A stretch of 64,000 nt of DNA from Otatea glauca (Eukaryota > Streptophyta > Magnoliopsida > Poales > Poaceae): positions 17,040,216 through 17,104,215 of the forward strand of contig CM070725.1 in assembly GCA_036346275.1 (NCBI GenBank), read 5' to 3'. The position numbers and the translations under genes are program-made. Positions 10,748 to 22,984 of this stretch are shown in pieces (the first letter of the stretch is position 1; each line of letters begins with the position of its first letter). The notes below the pieces were generated by a model. It worked only from the letters and a program-made list of their open reading frames with translations. It did no database searches and was not told the origin of the DNA.

Positions 10748-13149
10748 ATGGATGAACGAGTGTAATTTACACTATACTATGGGGAAGGAGTTCCACATAT
10801 AGGTGCAGAAGGGGTTGAATTAGGTTATATTCCATATGTGACAGCCAGTTTGTCACATGCAAAGGAGCGTCCACGAGGCATGTCATGACATGGTTGTACC
10901 AATTGTTCTCGCTGGACTATGCATTGCACAATCTAAAGTTGCATAGTGTTGCTACTCATGCAGAGCAACACACCTACTTAGAGTTAGTGGAATTGAAAGA
11001 GCCAAAGTCGTGGAACTTGTATGTGAGATTGGCGAATTAGTGAGGATGGCCGCTAGTCTTACTGGCCCAATTATTCATGACAGCTTGCTCAGCACCTATG
11101 ATGCATGAAAAAGCCATCGATGATGATACTGACAAAGTTAGGCAGTTGAGCCATAGTGAACCATGCTTCATTAGCCAAGAAGGGGCAGGCTCCTTTGGGC
11201 ATTGCAGACGAAGAAGAACAAATCGAAGCCTTGGTGCAACGAATAGAGGCTAGAGACTATGACTACAAGGCATAGTCGGATGATGAAGGTTTTGATGATG
11301 ACCAAGGTAGACATGATAAGGGCAATCCGTTAGAGTGGAACACATACGATTTTAACAAACTGATAGTAAGTAAAGGTGAGCGAATGGCATGGGAATATGA
11401 GCAGGATGAGGTTAGACATGGAATGCTGTAAAAAGTAAGGAGAAACTTGACTTTAGGCTTTGTTGCAAATGCTAAGTACAGAGAGATTGTGGCAACCTGA
11501 TTTAAAACCGCGTTCCATTATACTTGCAAAAGAGTAGAGGTTTAAGTACATAATAAACTATACTAAGGCTTGGAGGGCGAAGAAAAATGCGATGGAAGAA
11601 AGGTTCGACAGGTTTGAATACTCTTACAATAACTTGTCAGGTATGCTCGAAGTCATACAAAAAAGTAATCTTGGGACTTATGTCTATATTTTAGAGAAGG
11701 CCTCCAGGCGGTTCCCTGGGAAGATGGAACTTAAGCAAACATTCTTCGCTTTTGGTGTGTGTAGTGCATTCAGAAATTGTCATCAGATGCTTTGTGTTGA
11801 TGGCACCTTCCTGACTACCAAGTACAAGGGACCGATATTGACTACAATCAGAGTCGATGGCAACAACCAGATTCTTCCCATCGAGCTTGTATTGATTGAG
11901 AATGAGAACACCAACAATTGATTGTGGTTCATGAGGAACATAAAAGCTAGTGTAGTGGGCGAGAGGCCTAGGGTTTGAGTCATATATGATCGACATGCTA
12001 GCTTATTGAAGGCGATTGAGCAGCTACAACAAGGGGAGAACAAGCCCTATCTATGGCCTGATTTGCAAATCAAGTGGCACATGGGTGCTAATTTCTACAA
12101 GCAATTTAAGAGCAAAGACTTGGTGAAGCTTTTCAAAAGGTTGTATGATCAGAACCACTAGAGAAAGTTTGATACACTATGGAAGAAGTTGGACAAACTT
12201 ATGATGAAGCACACAAGGGAGGCAGTGAAGAAGCCCACGATAGGAGAGGAAGAGCTCCCTGTTGCACTCGACAAGATACCCACAGATCCTCCAGAATTGG
12301 TGAGGAGGGATAGAAGGCAGACAAAATACTTCTTAAAGTGGATTAGGCATGAGCCTAGGGAGAAGTGAGCATTGTTGTATGACACTAATGGTACGAGGTA
12401 CAGGATGATGACCACCAACTTGGCCGAGGTGTACAACTGGGTCATGAGGGACTTGAGGCACCTTCCTTTGGTAGCTATTGCGGAGGGAGTTCTACGTGGT
12501 ATTACAAAATACTTTGTTGATTGTCATGTTATGGTATTAGTCTTCATGAATGATCCGCAAAAGTGAAGTACTGAACTATGATAACAAAGTACATGGAAGA
12601 GAAGGGGAAAAAAGGATGAGATGCATAGATCTTTCAAAATGGACACCAGGGAGCTTTATTTCTTAGTATTGTTTTGGGAGAAAGGTCATCGTGGGATGAA
12701 CCAAGAGAAAGTTGTTCATGAGTGCACGATAGGGAGACACAACTGCTCCTGCACATGCAACAAACCCCGTCTCTTACACTGGCCATGCGCACATGTGATG
12801 TCTACTTGTTCAATAGTGGCATAGGATTCTGACAAATTCTTGTCAGAATATTTTATGAAGGAAGTGGTGATGGTAATGTGGAGCGGAGAACTATATGGAT
12901 TCGACGTGGTTGAATCATTCAGCGACCATCCCAATTGAGAGCAAAAAAGGTGGGTTCCTGACCTTGATAGGCTGAAGGGAGTTGGTCCCGGCAAGCCCGG
13001 TGCATCAAGGATGAAATGGATGAATCAGAAGAGGGGCGTCATTTATAGAAATGCTCTATTCGTAAGGAGACTAGGCATACCTTCAAAAGTTGCTGTCAGC
13101 AGAGAGGCCAGTAGGAAGAATGGTAGGGAGATGATGGGGATGGGGTAGT
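10748..13149 (+). pseudogene. MULE transposase (MuDR-like) with SWIM zinc finger, many stops
   Basis: The N-terminal part (from 10,748) reads LYYGEGVPHIGAEGVELGY in one frame, then shifts near 10,890. From 11,592 one frame runs to about 13,149. It holds the MULE catalytic region (MLCVDGTFLTTKYKGPILT and ILPIELVLIENENTNN), then LWFM, YDRHAS, TTNLAEVYNWVM and a SWIM finger NCSC...HWPCAHVMS (12,739-12,800). It ends in a basic tail (PGKPGASRMKWM). In-frame stops occur at 11,919, 11,976, 12,159, 12,366, 12,564, 12,822 and elsewhere. Several replace expected Trp or Gln codons (TGG to TGA at 11,919 and 12,366; CAG to TAG at 12,159), the pattern of deaminated methylated cytosine. It cannot make a full protein. 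Confidence 0.88.
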
Positions 13150-13539
13150 TGGGAGCTTCATCGATGGTGGCAGGCATGGGAGCATTGGCATCATTTTGAT
13201 CTATGTCATCATGTATGAAATGTTGTGTTGTAAGAATTATGTGAGACAACTTTTATCTCTTATTATTTTGTAAGAACTATGTGGTATCTGTTATGTTGAA
13301 CTATATTATACTAGTATGGTTGTCATTATGTTTGGAGTTATGTCATACATTTATTTACTTCTGCACCGGCTGTATGCCAGTGCACATTCATAGGAGAGTT
13401 CCACATTTTTTCTTGTTCCAATAATGTCACAAGCGAGTCCACAAATAACAACTTTCGAATGTTCATGTTTCTTACAGGCACACGTGGAAGGGTGTAGTAG
13501 GACATACAGGATGGGCACAGCGCATGGAGTCGTACATCC
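13150..13539. other. 3' tail of the MULE
   Basis: No recognisable coding follows the transposase. The sequence is interrupted at 13,540 by the Copia LTR, so the right inverted repeat of the MULE is not seen. Confidence 0.4.
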
Positions 13540-15397
13540 TGAAGGACCAAAATCGGCAACTAGAGAGGATGAATACGATCCAAATAAAAATTTACCCCAC
13601 CAAAATCACTTCTAGAACACTAATGCTATGGAGCAAACACTAGGTTCAAGAATATGCACAACAGAGTGAATGGAGCAAGGATTTCAGCAACCCGGATGAG
13701 CAGAAATTTTAAACTTGGCTATCAAGAAATATGAATAACTTTAAATATACTCATCCGAAAGTAATGAAATTTGAATAATAGCAAGTTAAGGTCATAAGGG
13801 TCGTGATTCCAAAAGTAATTTCAAAATAAAGCCCAAAAGAGAGACCTTTCTAGCTCAACAACCACGCTGCTTAAAAAGTGGCTTTCAGAAACTTGATTGC
13901 AAACAAACCTCAATAACTTTTGATCTACTCATCAAAAGTTGATGAAATTTGAAATAAAGCAAGGTAAGGTCCTCAAAGTCATTATTAAAAAAATAATTAC
14001 AAAATAAATCCCAAAAGAGTAACCTTTCTTGCTTAACAAACATGCTGCACAAAAGCAGAGATTTCAGAAACTTTGACCACAAAGAAACCTCAATAACTTT
14101 TGATCTATCCTACCAAACTTGATGAAACTTGAACCATGACTAGGAAATGATCTTAGGATTATTATTATAGAAGTAATTGCAATAATAAGCCTAAGATCTC
14201 AACCTTTCAAGCAAATAGTTCAAGCTGCACCAAAAACAACAATTTCAGATTAAGAGCACAGTGTTGCATGCATAACTTCAGCAAGAATGAGTTCTAATGG
14301 ATATTGCTAGGTTGGGACATGATTTAGATGAGTTACTCAACTTCTTACACATCCTAGATCCAAAAACACTACATCAGGTAGGAGGAGAAGCAAAACTCAA
14401 GTTGCAAGAAATAACCAAGCAAACATTCATGCAAGAATTAAGACAAAGTTTGCCTAGATGATTGGGAAATGATCTAAAGAAATTCATCAATTATTCATCC
14501 TTGGCATAAAATACACAAGTATTTAGAAAGAGGAGAGGTAAATCCAAATATGCGAAAAGTAAATTGCACGAATTTAAAGTGCGGAATGTAAATTGCACAA
14601 TATAAGATGAAATTAAAATTTCATTGCTTTGAGAGGAAGGTTTACAAATCCTCACAACTAGGTGGGCAAAACTCAAATGAGCATAAGTAAACCAAAATCT
14701 TTCTCAAAGATTTTGCATGGAGGCATCCCTCCACCTCTCTATTTATAACACAACCTTGTTAATCTCCACCTTTGGATGACTTCCTTCTCTCGTAAGGAAC
14801 CTCATCAAGAGCTAGGATTTTTCACCCTTGGATGATCTTCTTGACCCTCATCAAGGGTTGAAATTCACGCCCTCACTCATACATGGGCTAACCCGCAACC
14901 CAACAACATAACGGGTTTTTAACCTTTTACCACTAACTTAACCACTACTCACACCCTCGAACCCTTGATCCAACGATCCTCCTTCGCTTGAGTATGGCTT
15001 AAGCTAGCATCTCCACCATCCACTTATCTTCTTGGCTTGCAGCTACTCCACGGCCTCAGTCATCTTCCAGCGTCATCTTGACCATCTGGACCTCGTCTCT
15101 CCTAGCCTAGTCTCGGTCTCCTCCGCCTCACCATGACCTAGTTCCGAAGTTCTGCAACCATCACAGACAAGCAAACACATCATATAGAATTGCACAACAA
15201 AATATGCAACATATAATTAACAGCAGCATGAATTCCCAATTAAATGCATCGCTCAAGCTCACTGGGAAGGCCGATAGCAACTCAAAATTGCAAATTCAGT
15301 TTTCTTAACTAAAACAAACTCGCACAAATCGATATACGCCTAACAAATATCAAATGCTCATCACACATCCATGGGTTGACTTCCACATGGTCTCACA
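13540..15397 (-). repeat. 3' LTR of the Copia element (1,858 bp)
   Basis: In element orientation it starts TGTGAGACC just after the polypurine tract and ends ...GATTTTGGTCCTTCA at 13,540. About 290 bp of it (13,540-13,830) is repeated at 22,294-22,582. It contains repeated half-units of about 160 bp (CCTCAATAACTTTTGATCTA at 13,909 and 14,089; AACCTTTC blocks). Confidence 0.75.
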
Positions 15398-15411
15398 ATC
15401 TCCCCCTTAAT
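15398..15411 (-). other. Polypurine tract of the Copia element, with two upstream extra tracts
   Basis: On the minus strand TTAAGGGGGAGAT abuts the LTR. Two more GAGGGGGAG runs lie upstream at about 16,792-16,803 and 17,315-17,325. Multiple polypurine tracts are a described hallmark of Sireviruses, and this supports that placement. Confidence 0.6.
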
Positions 15412-17310
15412 GAGTATATTGACAAACACTAAAAAAGGCATCAAATTGACTTTGTTTTGAAGTAAATGCAATTTTAGTTGAAAGAGCCTCACTTGGTCCA
15501 AATGCAAGAGAAAGCAAAGATTATGACCAAGTCGACAAGATAAAAAATTAGAGCAAGAAAAAGGAAAGAACAATTTTTTTCACAAATGCTCTAAAAACCA
15601 AGAAAAACTCACAAAATTTCAAACATACTTATGATCCTAAGAACTAGCAATTTTTCACCATGATCATAAGATGCAAGATGTATTTCCATATTTTCTCCTC
15701 TAAAGATGTTTCCACATTTTCTCTCCCTTTTGTCAATGTAGGCATCAAGTGAGTATTTTCTTTCCCGTTTAACATGTATGCATGAAATGCATCTTAGAAG
15801 AGCTTTAAAAATTATCCAAGTGACCACATAGACAAAGTATGATACCAAGCTACTCAAATTCAGATTATGCTAATAAAATACATGTCCAAGTGCAAATTGT
15901 AATATCTTTGCTAGCAAGAAAAAATAAGACTATGTTATTTTTGCATGATTTCAACAAGCACAACACTTAGCATAATCTCCAAATTAGAAACATAACCATA
16001 CAATGAATCAAATTGATGACCTAGAGTTCAACCCAGTCAACACTTTGGGGAAGTTACATGTGCATAAAAGATCATTCGTACTCAATCATCTTTAATGCAA
16101 AAAAAATTAAAAAAAACTTTAACGCACATAGTGAGGTGCAAATATTTGACATTATTTGCATTCTTTAGCCACTTTTCCTTTTGAGCACATAGTGGGGTGC
16201 AAATGTTTGATATTATTTGCATTCTTTACCCACTTTTCTATTTTTATTTGCATTTTTTATTTTGATTGAATTAAGCTATCGTCGACCATCATAAGCAAGA
16301 AGCTTAAAAAACGGTCTTAGTCAATACATAATACATTCCAAGTTCATCCAATGTGCAATGGGAGTAGTCTCTTGAATGTAGAGTGTTGAGTTCAATTTTA
16401 GCATACAAAAGTCAATATTTTATCATTCTTAGCACTTAGAGTCATGAGCAACAAGAAGGATTCTAATATGGATCAAACTAGCTACACCCAAGCTGCTATA
16501 GGGACTCTAGTAGAAATCCAAGATTTCACAAAATATGGCATGCGCCTACTGAGGAAACATAGCAAGTAAAAGCTACAAGTTTCACCAAGTTTTTATTAAA
16601 GCTCAATTTTTATTTTTAGCAAGCTTAGCATAATGAAGCAAAATGAACTTAGACATGGCTAAGCTAGCAATGATCTTCAGAAAAGTAGCAAGGTGCATAG
16701 CATGAATGATATATCATTTGCATAATAAACAAAGCTCATTAAAATAGAAAATGAAATCTATATGCAATGCATGATGAAAATCTTCTTGAAACTCCCCCTC
16801 TAATAAGTGAATCAATTTTAAGCACAATTCTGGTTCAAGTTGAGTTATAGCAAAATTAAGTGCAAAAAACTCCCAAATGAACACTAAAATCAGAAACACG
16901 GAAAGCAAATAGGAAGCCAAGAAACTAAAAAAATTGGATGGATTATCAAGCATAGAAAAGATGGTGGAGAACACTATGGCTTAGATTTGCTCTCATCTTC
17001 CCCATACGACAACATAGGAAAGCTGACTCTACATACCCTAGCTAAGGAGTACACACAGACCCTGTCTACCCAGGGACTCAACACTTGCTAGATCTATAAG
17101 ACTATGAGGGAAGTCAACCTAAAGAGATGAGAAAACAGCTAATTAAGCATGATAGCAACCTGTAGATAGCATAAGATGAGAGGTCCATGCAAAGCATGTC
17201 AGAAGTCTAAGTGAAGTGAACTCGACATTCTAGCACTAACCCCAAATGCATCCAAACAATGCAAAAGAAAAGGAAATGCTAGAAGAAAATATATAATACT
17301 TAATATACAA
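15412..17310. other. Non-coding 3' region of the Copia element
   Basis: AT-rich, with a near-repeat at 16,129-16,162 and 16,189-16,222 (GCACATAGTG(A/G)GGTGCAAAT followed by TTGATATTATTTGCATTC-like text). Short open frames on the minus strand (15,609-15,857 and 16,714-16,974) match nothing I recognise. A long region between pol and the LTR is usual in Sireviruses. Confidence 0.5.
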
Positions 17311-17323
17311 AACCAGCTCCCCC

Positions 17324-18635
17324 TCAAGATATGCCGTATAGACTCATAACTCCAAGCTCTCCCATTAAGGCTACAAACCTAGAGTTATCCAAAGGCTTGG
17401 TGAAAGTATCAGTTATCTGATGGTCAGTCTCCACAAATTGGAGCACTATGTCATCCTTCTCCACATGGTCTATAATGAAGTGGTACCGAATATCTGTATG
17501 ATTGGTCCTAGAATGTTGCACTGGGTTCTTAACATGTGAATGGCAAAAGTGCTATCATAAAAGAGTGGAACACTATCTATATCTAACCCAAAGTACCACA
17601 AGATCGACCTCATCCAAAGCACCTGACTATAACAACTAGCTGCTACAACGTACTCAGCCTGAGCGGTGGACTGTGCAACTCCAGACTACTTACTAAATGA
17701 CCAAGAAATAGAGAACTGCCAATGAATTGGCAAGTGCTAGAAGTGATCTTCCTATTTATCCTACAGCCAGTAAAGTTTGCATCTGAAAAGGCTTGAAGCG
17801 ACAGACAAGAAGAGAAAGAGTACCAAATACTATAGTTAATGGTAGCTCGAAGGTATTTGAAGATGCGCTTCACCGCCTAACGGTGAGAGGTACGAAGAGA
17901 GGCCTGAAATCAAGCGCCCAAACACACAACAAAGTATATGTCTGGCCTCAAAGCCGTGAGGTACAAGAGAGAACCAATCATACTCCTCAATTCTCTGATC
18001 AATTGGCTCACCATCCTCATCAGGCTCAAGAATGGTCGTGGTGGCCATACGAGTCATCACCGGTTTACCCTAAGACATGTCAAAGCGTATCAGGAGGTCT
18101 CAATTGTACTTGCCTTGATGCAAAAAAAAATACCCTCGCGAGTTTGCTTGATATGGAAGCCGAGAAAGTAGCTCAACCCGTCCATCATGCTCATCTCAAA
18201 CTCTGTGCTCATCACATATGAAAACTGAGATACAAGAGCATGCGAGGAGCCATCAAAGATAATATCATCCACATAGATCTGGACAAGGAGAAAGTCCTAG
18301 TCTACGTGTCTGATGAACAAGGACTTATCTACCTTACCTATCTCAAAACCATGACTAAGAAGGTAGGACTTAAGCCTCCTTTAAGGGTCTGCTTAAGTCC
18401 ATACAAAGCTTTGGAAAGCTTATAGACAGGATTTAGGTATTTGGGATTCTCAAATCCTAGAGGTTGCCTCACATAAACCTGTGCCTCAATATACCCATTG
18501 AGAAATACACTCTTGACATCCATATGATAGCTTAAAGACCTTGGATGCCAAAAATGCAAGCACGATCCCAATAGCATCTAGTTTAGTCATAGGGACAAAG
18601 GTCTTCTTAAAGTCAAGACCCTCAACCTGACTAAA
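17324..18635 (-). pseudogene. Copia reverse transcriptase (C-terminal part) and RNase H
   Basis: Minus strand, several frames. From 18,635: the RT core including MDVKSVFLNGYIEAQVYV and KLSKALYGLKQT (18,520-18,360), then the catalytic IYVDDIIF at about 18,280. The connection follows (LSYFLGFHIKQTREGI), then RNase H (KRIFKYLRATINYSIWY and LQAFSDANFTGCRI at 17,870-17,750), and the pol end (QHSRTNHTDIRYHFI, ITDTFTKPLD at 17,521-17,340). Multiple frameshifts and stops. The solo LTR ending at 18,636 splits RT; its remaining N-terminal part lies beyond 21,713. Once part of the Gag-Pol polyprotein. Confidence 0.9.
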
Positions 18636-21600
18636 TGTAACACCCCAAAATTTGCTTTTATTATTATTTTATTGCTAATTGTATACTTGGTGATTTTCTG
18701 GAATTTATTGGATTTATTTGGAATTATGTCAAATTAAGTATAATGGCCCTTTTGTGAAAACTAATTAAATGTAGATAAATTTAATATAATGTTTTGCCAA
18801 AAATATTTTATTTGAGTTAGAAATGTCTCAAAGTATTTATGAGAATTTTCTTGGATTTTTCCTGATACTTTTATTGTCTAAAACAAATCAAATGATTTTC
18901 TGTAATTATTTTAAATCATAAATCCTTTTAAAAACTTGGTGAACAGTAATGGGCCGGCCCACTACTGTGCAGCCCAAGTAGCCCGCGCAGCTCGTTTTTC
19001 GCCGAAACCCTAACCCTAAGAAAGCCCACCGTTGGATTGAGATCCAACGGCTGTGTTTCGCCGCGTCACCGAATCACTCTGGGCCGTTGGATGGAAGCCG
19101 CGTGGACACTCGGGATGAGGCCGTGTCACCTCTCCGTGTCGCCGCCGGAGTCCGCCGTCGCCACGGAACCATCTTCGGAGTCCGCGCCGCGCACGCCTTC
19201 CCGTGCGGCTATTTAAGGCGTTGACGCGGGTGCTGAAATCCTCGCCTCGCACCGCGCGTCTGCTGCAATTTCGGAGCCCCGAGTCGCCGTTGTTCGCGCG
19301 TAGAAGCTCGCCGGAGTTGAAGCTTGTCGCCGCCATGGTTTTTGCTCGAGAACGTCGCCGATCCGCCGTCTTCCGTCGCTTTGGTCCCGGATCCGAGTCC
19401 GCCGTGGTGCTCCGCGTTGACTCCTCTCCTTCTTCGCATCGGAATCGCGCCAGAGCGCCGTCGGTCAGGCCGTCTTATTTGCTGCCGGTGAAGTTCCGCC
19501 GCCGTGCTTCCATCACCAGATTCGTAAGTCGTAGACCGTCGGATCAAATCTGAACCGCCAAGATTCCGCCGCGTCGCGGTCAGCCACGTCTGTTCGATTT
19601 GATCAAAACTCGTGGATGCACGCCGCGTGTTGAGCATCGGTGCAGGCGGCGTTGCGACCAATCCGAGGGCGCCGCGTGTCAGGTGCAGAGGCCGAGGCGC
19701 CATGAGCCATGTCCACCGTGAACCGGTGCAGGATGGTGGACCTGGTCCATGCACCTAAGACGCGTGGCAGCACCTGATTGGTCCGGGCTTTGGTGACGTC
19801 AGCATGACGCAGTAAATCGGTTTTTCAATCTAAAAATAATTCAGTTAATTCCGATTTTCCTAATTTCTGTATTTTCAGTATTTATTCAAACTTCAAAAGG
19901 CTATAACTTTTGTATTTTAACTCGGATTGGAGTGATTCAAATTTCTAAAAATTTGTAAGATTGAGATCTATTTAATGGAGAATTTTATTTGATTTTGGAG
20001 TTCATTTGCTTTCTGTTTTGGTATTTATTTGCTTTTCTCCTTCGGTACGCGTAGACGTTGAATTGTGCGACGCTTCGGAGGAAGATACGTCGATCCAAGA
20101 TCAATTTTCAGAACAAGACCAGAACCTATTCCAAGGCAAGTTGTGCTTTGATCATGTTGAATCCATATTTATACAAATACTATATTGTTTTACTTTATTG
20201 CATAGTATTTCAAGTATACAATTGTTTCAAATTAAATTGGGATCTAGTTAATCTATCAATTTAATCTATATACCCTACCTTGTCATTTGTATGCCATGAT
20301 CTAATTGTCACCCTAGGATGGTTAACTAATAGTTGGTTGATATTGATAATCAACATGGGCGGATTAGACCATCGTAGATTGCTTAGCTGTGCCACGACAT
20401 CATATGTGCTTGAATCATTGATAATTAATCTTGACTAATGGAATATGGAATATTGTTATGAACTTGTGTGTCATGTGAGATCACACGATGAGATTGAGTT
20501 GTTTGTGGCGAGTCATGTCACGCAACGATGTTGAATTGTTGATGGCACGTGGTGCTTGGTAATCAACTTGGGCGATAATCACTTAGATTGGGGCAAGTGG
20601 CAAGGGGCGAGTATGCCAAGGTGGGCCCGATGGGCAGAGGGTATGTGAATGTCTTGCCTTGATCACTCTAAGGACTTAACCTTGCAAGTCTTTGACCTGA
20701 GTCAATGATGCAACCACGTGTCTGGTATGGGACAGCCTAGCTGATTAATTTGCAATGTCTTAACTTTGGTACTATCTTGGTCAGTGTGAGTTCCCGAGTT
20801 ATGGAGTAATTCACATGGCGCAAGAGGGGGGCTCTGGACGTGGTAACCAGTCCCACCAGTGTTGAAACCTTAGCGGGTGGTACCGGGTTAAGCCAGCGCA
20901 TTGTAAAGGTTTTGTCATGATCTCTTCGCCGACACACCAAAGGAAGTGTGTTAATTGCATGGCACCAAGAGACGATCATGTCGTGTGGGTAAAGTGCATA
21001 ATCTCTGCAGAGTGTAAATCTATTCGAATAGCCGTGCTCGCGGTATTGAGCAATGCTCGGGAATTACAGTTAAGGGTTAATTTAATTAAATGGAAAACTT
21101 TGTTGGGATGGCGGGATTGCCATGTGGAAGGTTGAAACTTGATTTAGGATCAGAAAACTTGGTTTACTTGAGAAATGCTGAACCTATCTATTATGTTATT
21201 TGATTTGATCTTTACAATCTATTTATTGTATTTGTTCATAAATGCTGCTTTGTTGCAAAATAGCCATGATAGCCTATCCTTTTGAATAAGCCTTGCATAT
21301 AGCTATGTTAGAATTGCATTCTGTGCACAACTTGTTGAGTGCTTTATATACTCACCTTTGCCAACAACATCACCAGTTGAGGAGTCTGCATCAATGCTGG
21401 AGGAGGAGTCCAAGAAGAGACGAGTGTTTAGGGCGCAAGCCTTGTCAGTTGCCTGTGGTATACTGAGGGGTTGTCTACGTTTTCATTCCGCTGCAGTTTA
21501 ATATGTTATTCAGCCTTGCGAGACATAGTCATGTAAGTTGACCATAAGGTCATTCAACTAGTAGTATATAATATATGATGTCTTTCATGATGTTTCCGCT

Positions 21601-21707
21601 GTGTATGATTGTGATATTCACCGATGTTGAGCCTGTGTGCACTAGCGTGATCCTGGACTAGTGTGGTATACACAGAGGGTCCGAATTTGCATATTCGGGT
21701 CCCGACA
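18636..21707 (+). mobile_element. Solo LTR (3,072 bp) of a chromovirus-type Gypsy family
   Basis: It starts TGTAACACCCC and ends GTCCCGACA and is flanked by a perfect 5-bp duplication, CTAAA (18,631-18,635 and 21,708-21,712). It belongs to the family of the nested Gypsy element at 32-43.5 kb: its reverse complement matches those LTRs over most of their length (for example the GCACTAGCGTGATC, CTCTGCAGAG and TTGCAACAAAGCA blocks). It is inserted inside the Copia reverse transcriptase. A GC-rich block at 19,000-19,760 is open in several frames but is LTR sequence, not a gene. Unequal recombination between two LTRs would explain the loss of the body. Confidence 0.92.
19209..19218 (+). promoter_or_regulatory. 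Probable TATA box of the solo LTR
   Basis: CTATTTAAGG, about 570 bp from the LTR start. It matches in position the CTATAAGTAG box in the related LTRs at 34,517 and 42,920. It would place U3 at about 0.6 kb and leave a very long R/U5. Confidence 0.4.
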
Positions 21708-21712
21708 CTAAA

Positions 21713-22237
21713 GCTCTGAGTAACTAGCCTAGCCTTATTCCTAATGACAACCCCATCCTCACTTCACTTGTTTTTGAACACCCACTTGGTCACAATGATA
21801 TTATGACCAGATAGGGATGCAACAAGCTGCCAGACCTTGTTCCTCTCAAAGTTCTTTAGTTCCTCATGCATTCCATTGATCCCAAACTCATCAGGTAATG
21901 TATGAGAAACATCCTTCAGCTCAAAGGAAGCAACAAAGGCAAAATAGAGAGAGAAATGAAAAGACCTATCTGTGACCATGCGACATGCTCACATAAATCA
22001 CCTATCACCACGGCTTAGCCCCTGTATAAGGATGTTTCTTGCTTTTGCATTCACCTCAATATCAGCTATATTTGTGGCATTGACGTTCTCATCGGTAGAA
22101 ACATCATAAGGGAGCTTCACCTTCTGTTAAATCATGAAACTTTGAGTAGTGATGTATGACTCCATCCTAAACTTTCAAAAAGGATAATCAACTCTAAAAA
22201 AGATAGAGGGCTTGGTGGAATACTTATCTGTCGTCAT
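21713..22237 (-). pseudogene. Copia gag start fused by deletion to reverse transcriptase start
   Basis: From ATG 22,237 the minus strand reads a Copia gag beginning (MTTDKYSTKPSIFF, RMESYIT, VNAKARNILIQGLS). Near 21,985 it passes straight into the N-terminal part of RT (INGMHEELKNFERNKVWQLV, TKWVFKNK). The rest of gag, protease and integrase (about 2.5-3 kb in this group) has been deleted. Stop codons are present. The RT continues on the far side of the solo LTR at 18,635. Confidence 0.8.
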
Positions 22238-22275
22238 GGCTCTAGAGACCTGGTCTAGATCTAAAAAGAGCAAAA

Positions 22276-22291
22276 CCGGGCTCTAATACCA
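22276..22291 (-). other. Primer-binding site of the Copia element
   Basis: Minus-strand TGGTATTAGAGCCCGG, two bases inside the 5' LTR. It fits initiator tRNA-Met priming (family form TGGTATCAGAGCC) with one transition. Confidence 0.75.
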
Positions 22292-22293
22292 AT

Positions 22294-22582
22294 TGAATGA
22301 CCAAAATCAGCGACTAGAGGGAGGTGAATAGAAGCTAATAAAAATTTTCTCCTTTAAAATATCTTCTTGAATACTAGTGCTTTGGAGCAAACACTAAGTT
22401 CAAGAATATGCACAAGAGAGTGAATGGAGAAAGGATTTTAGCAACCCGGATGAGCAGAAATTTTAAACTTGGCTGTCAAGAAACGTGAATAACTTTAAAT
22501 CTACAAATCCAAAATTGATGAAATTTGAATCATAGCAGGATAAAGTCTTTAGGGTCATGATTCCAAAAGGAATTTCAAAATA
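22294..22582 (-). repeat. Truncated 5' LTR of the Copia element
   Basis: About 290 bp homologous to 13,540-13,830 (shared CGACTAGAGGGAGGTGAATAG-like start, GGAGCAAACACTA, CAACCCGGATGAGCAG). Similarity stops abruptly at AT-rich sequence near 22,585, so the outer 1.5 kb of the LTR is missing. Confidence 0.75.
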
Positions 22583-22724
22583 ATGTATATATGGCACATA
22601 TATACATTTAAAAAAGTATCATTTAAAAAAATTATGTGTCTATATATGTATATATGGCGCACATCGTCATCATATACATTCAATGGTCATGAAAAATTCT
22701 CGATCGCTGTAGCACTAGCACTTA

Positions 22725-22982
22725 CTCTCTCGATTCAAGTTTATAAGGCGTATTTCTTCTTGGCATATAGACTAAAAAGATATTGAAAATGACTACATTA
22801 CTCCTAATTATTATCTCTAAGGACTATATTCAATATAAGCATGTAGAGAATATAAAGTAAAGATAAATATTTACTAGAGATGTTGAATAAATATCACACT
22901 AATTTATATTAAAATATAAAATACATCTTATATTTAACAACAAGTTCATCGAAAACATACCGCTTATAAACATACGGATTAG
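22725..22982. mobile_element. Degenerate Stowaway-like MITE
   Basis: The left edge is TA followed by CTCTCTCGATTCAAGTTTAT. The right edge, reverse-complemented, gives ATCCGTATGTTTATAAGCG, an imperfect inverted repeat around an AT-rich non-coding core. TA flanks and the CTC-type terminus suggest Stowaway (Tc1/Mariner). The ends are too decayed to be certain. Confidence 0.4.
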
Positions 22983-22984
22983 TA

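Larger units (their letters stand above)
9880..13539 (+). mobile_element. Mutator-like element (MULE), decayed, right end lost
   Basis: Subterminal-type direct repeats AAATGGCGATA(G/A)AGCCT at about 9907 and 9938 mark its left part. A TATA box, purine-rich leader, intron and transposase follow on the plus strand. The right end is interrupted at 13,540 by a Copia LTR. I could not define the terminal inverted repeats, so the left boundary is approximate. Confidence 0.6.
13540..22585 (-). mobile_element. Degraded Copia (Sirevirus-like) retrotransposon, minus strand
   Basis: In transcription order (right to left): truncated 5' LTR (22,582-22,294), primer-binding site, start of gag, internal deletion, reverse transcriptase (split by a solo LTR), RNase H, a 1.9-kb non-coding part with extra polypurine tracts, main polypurine tract, and complete 3' LTR (15,397-13,540). 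Protease and integrase are missing. The 5' LTR loses similarity to the 3' LTR at about 22,582, so the right-hand target duplication is gone. Confidence 0.8.

Noticed and set aside
19016..19754. Long open frames (up to 181 codons) in a GC-rich island
   Set aside because: They lie inside the solo LTR, and the corresponding frames in the two related LTRs are not conserved in length or phase.
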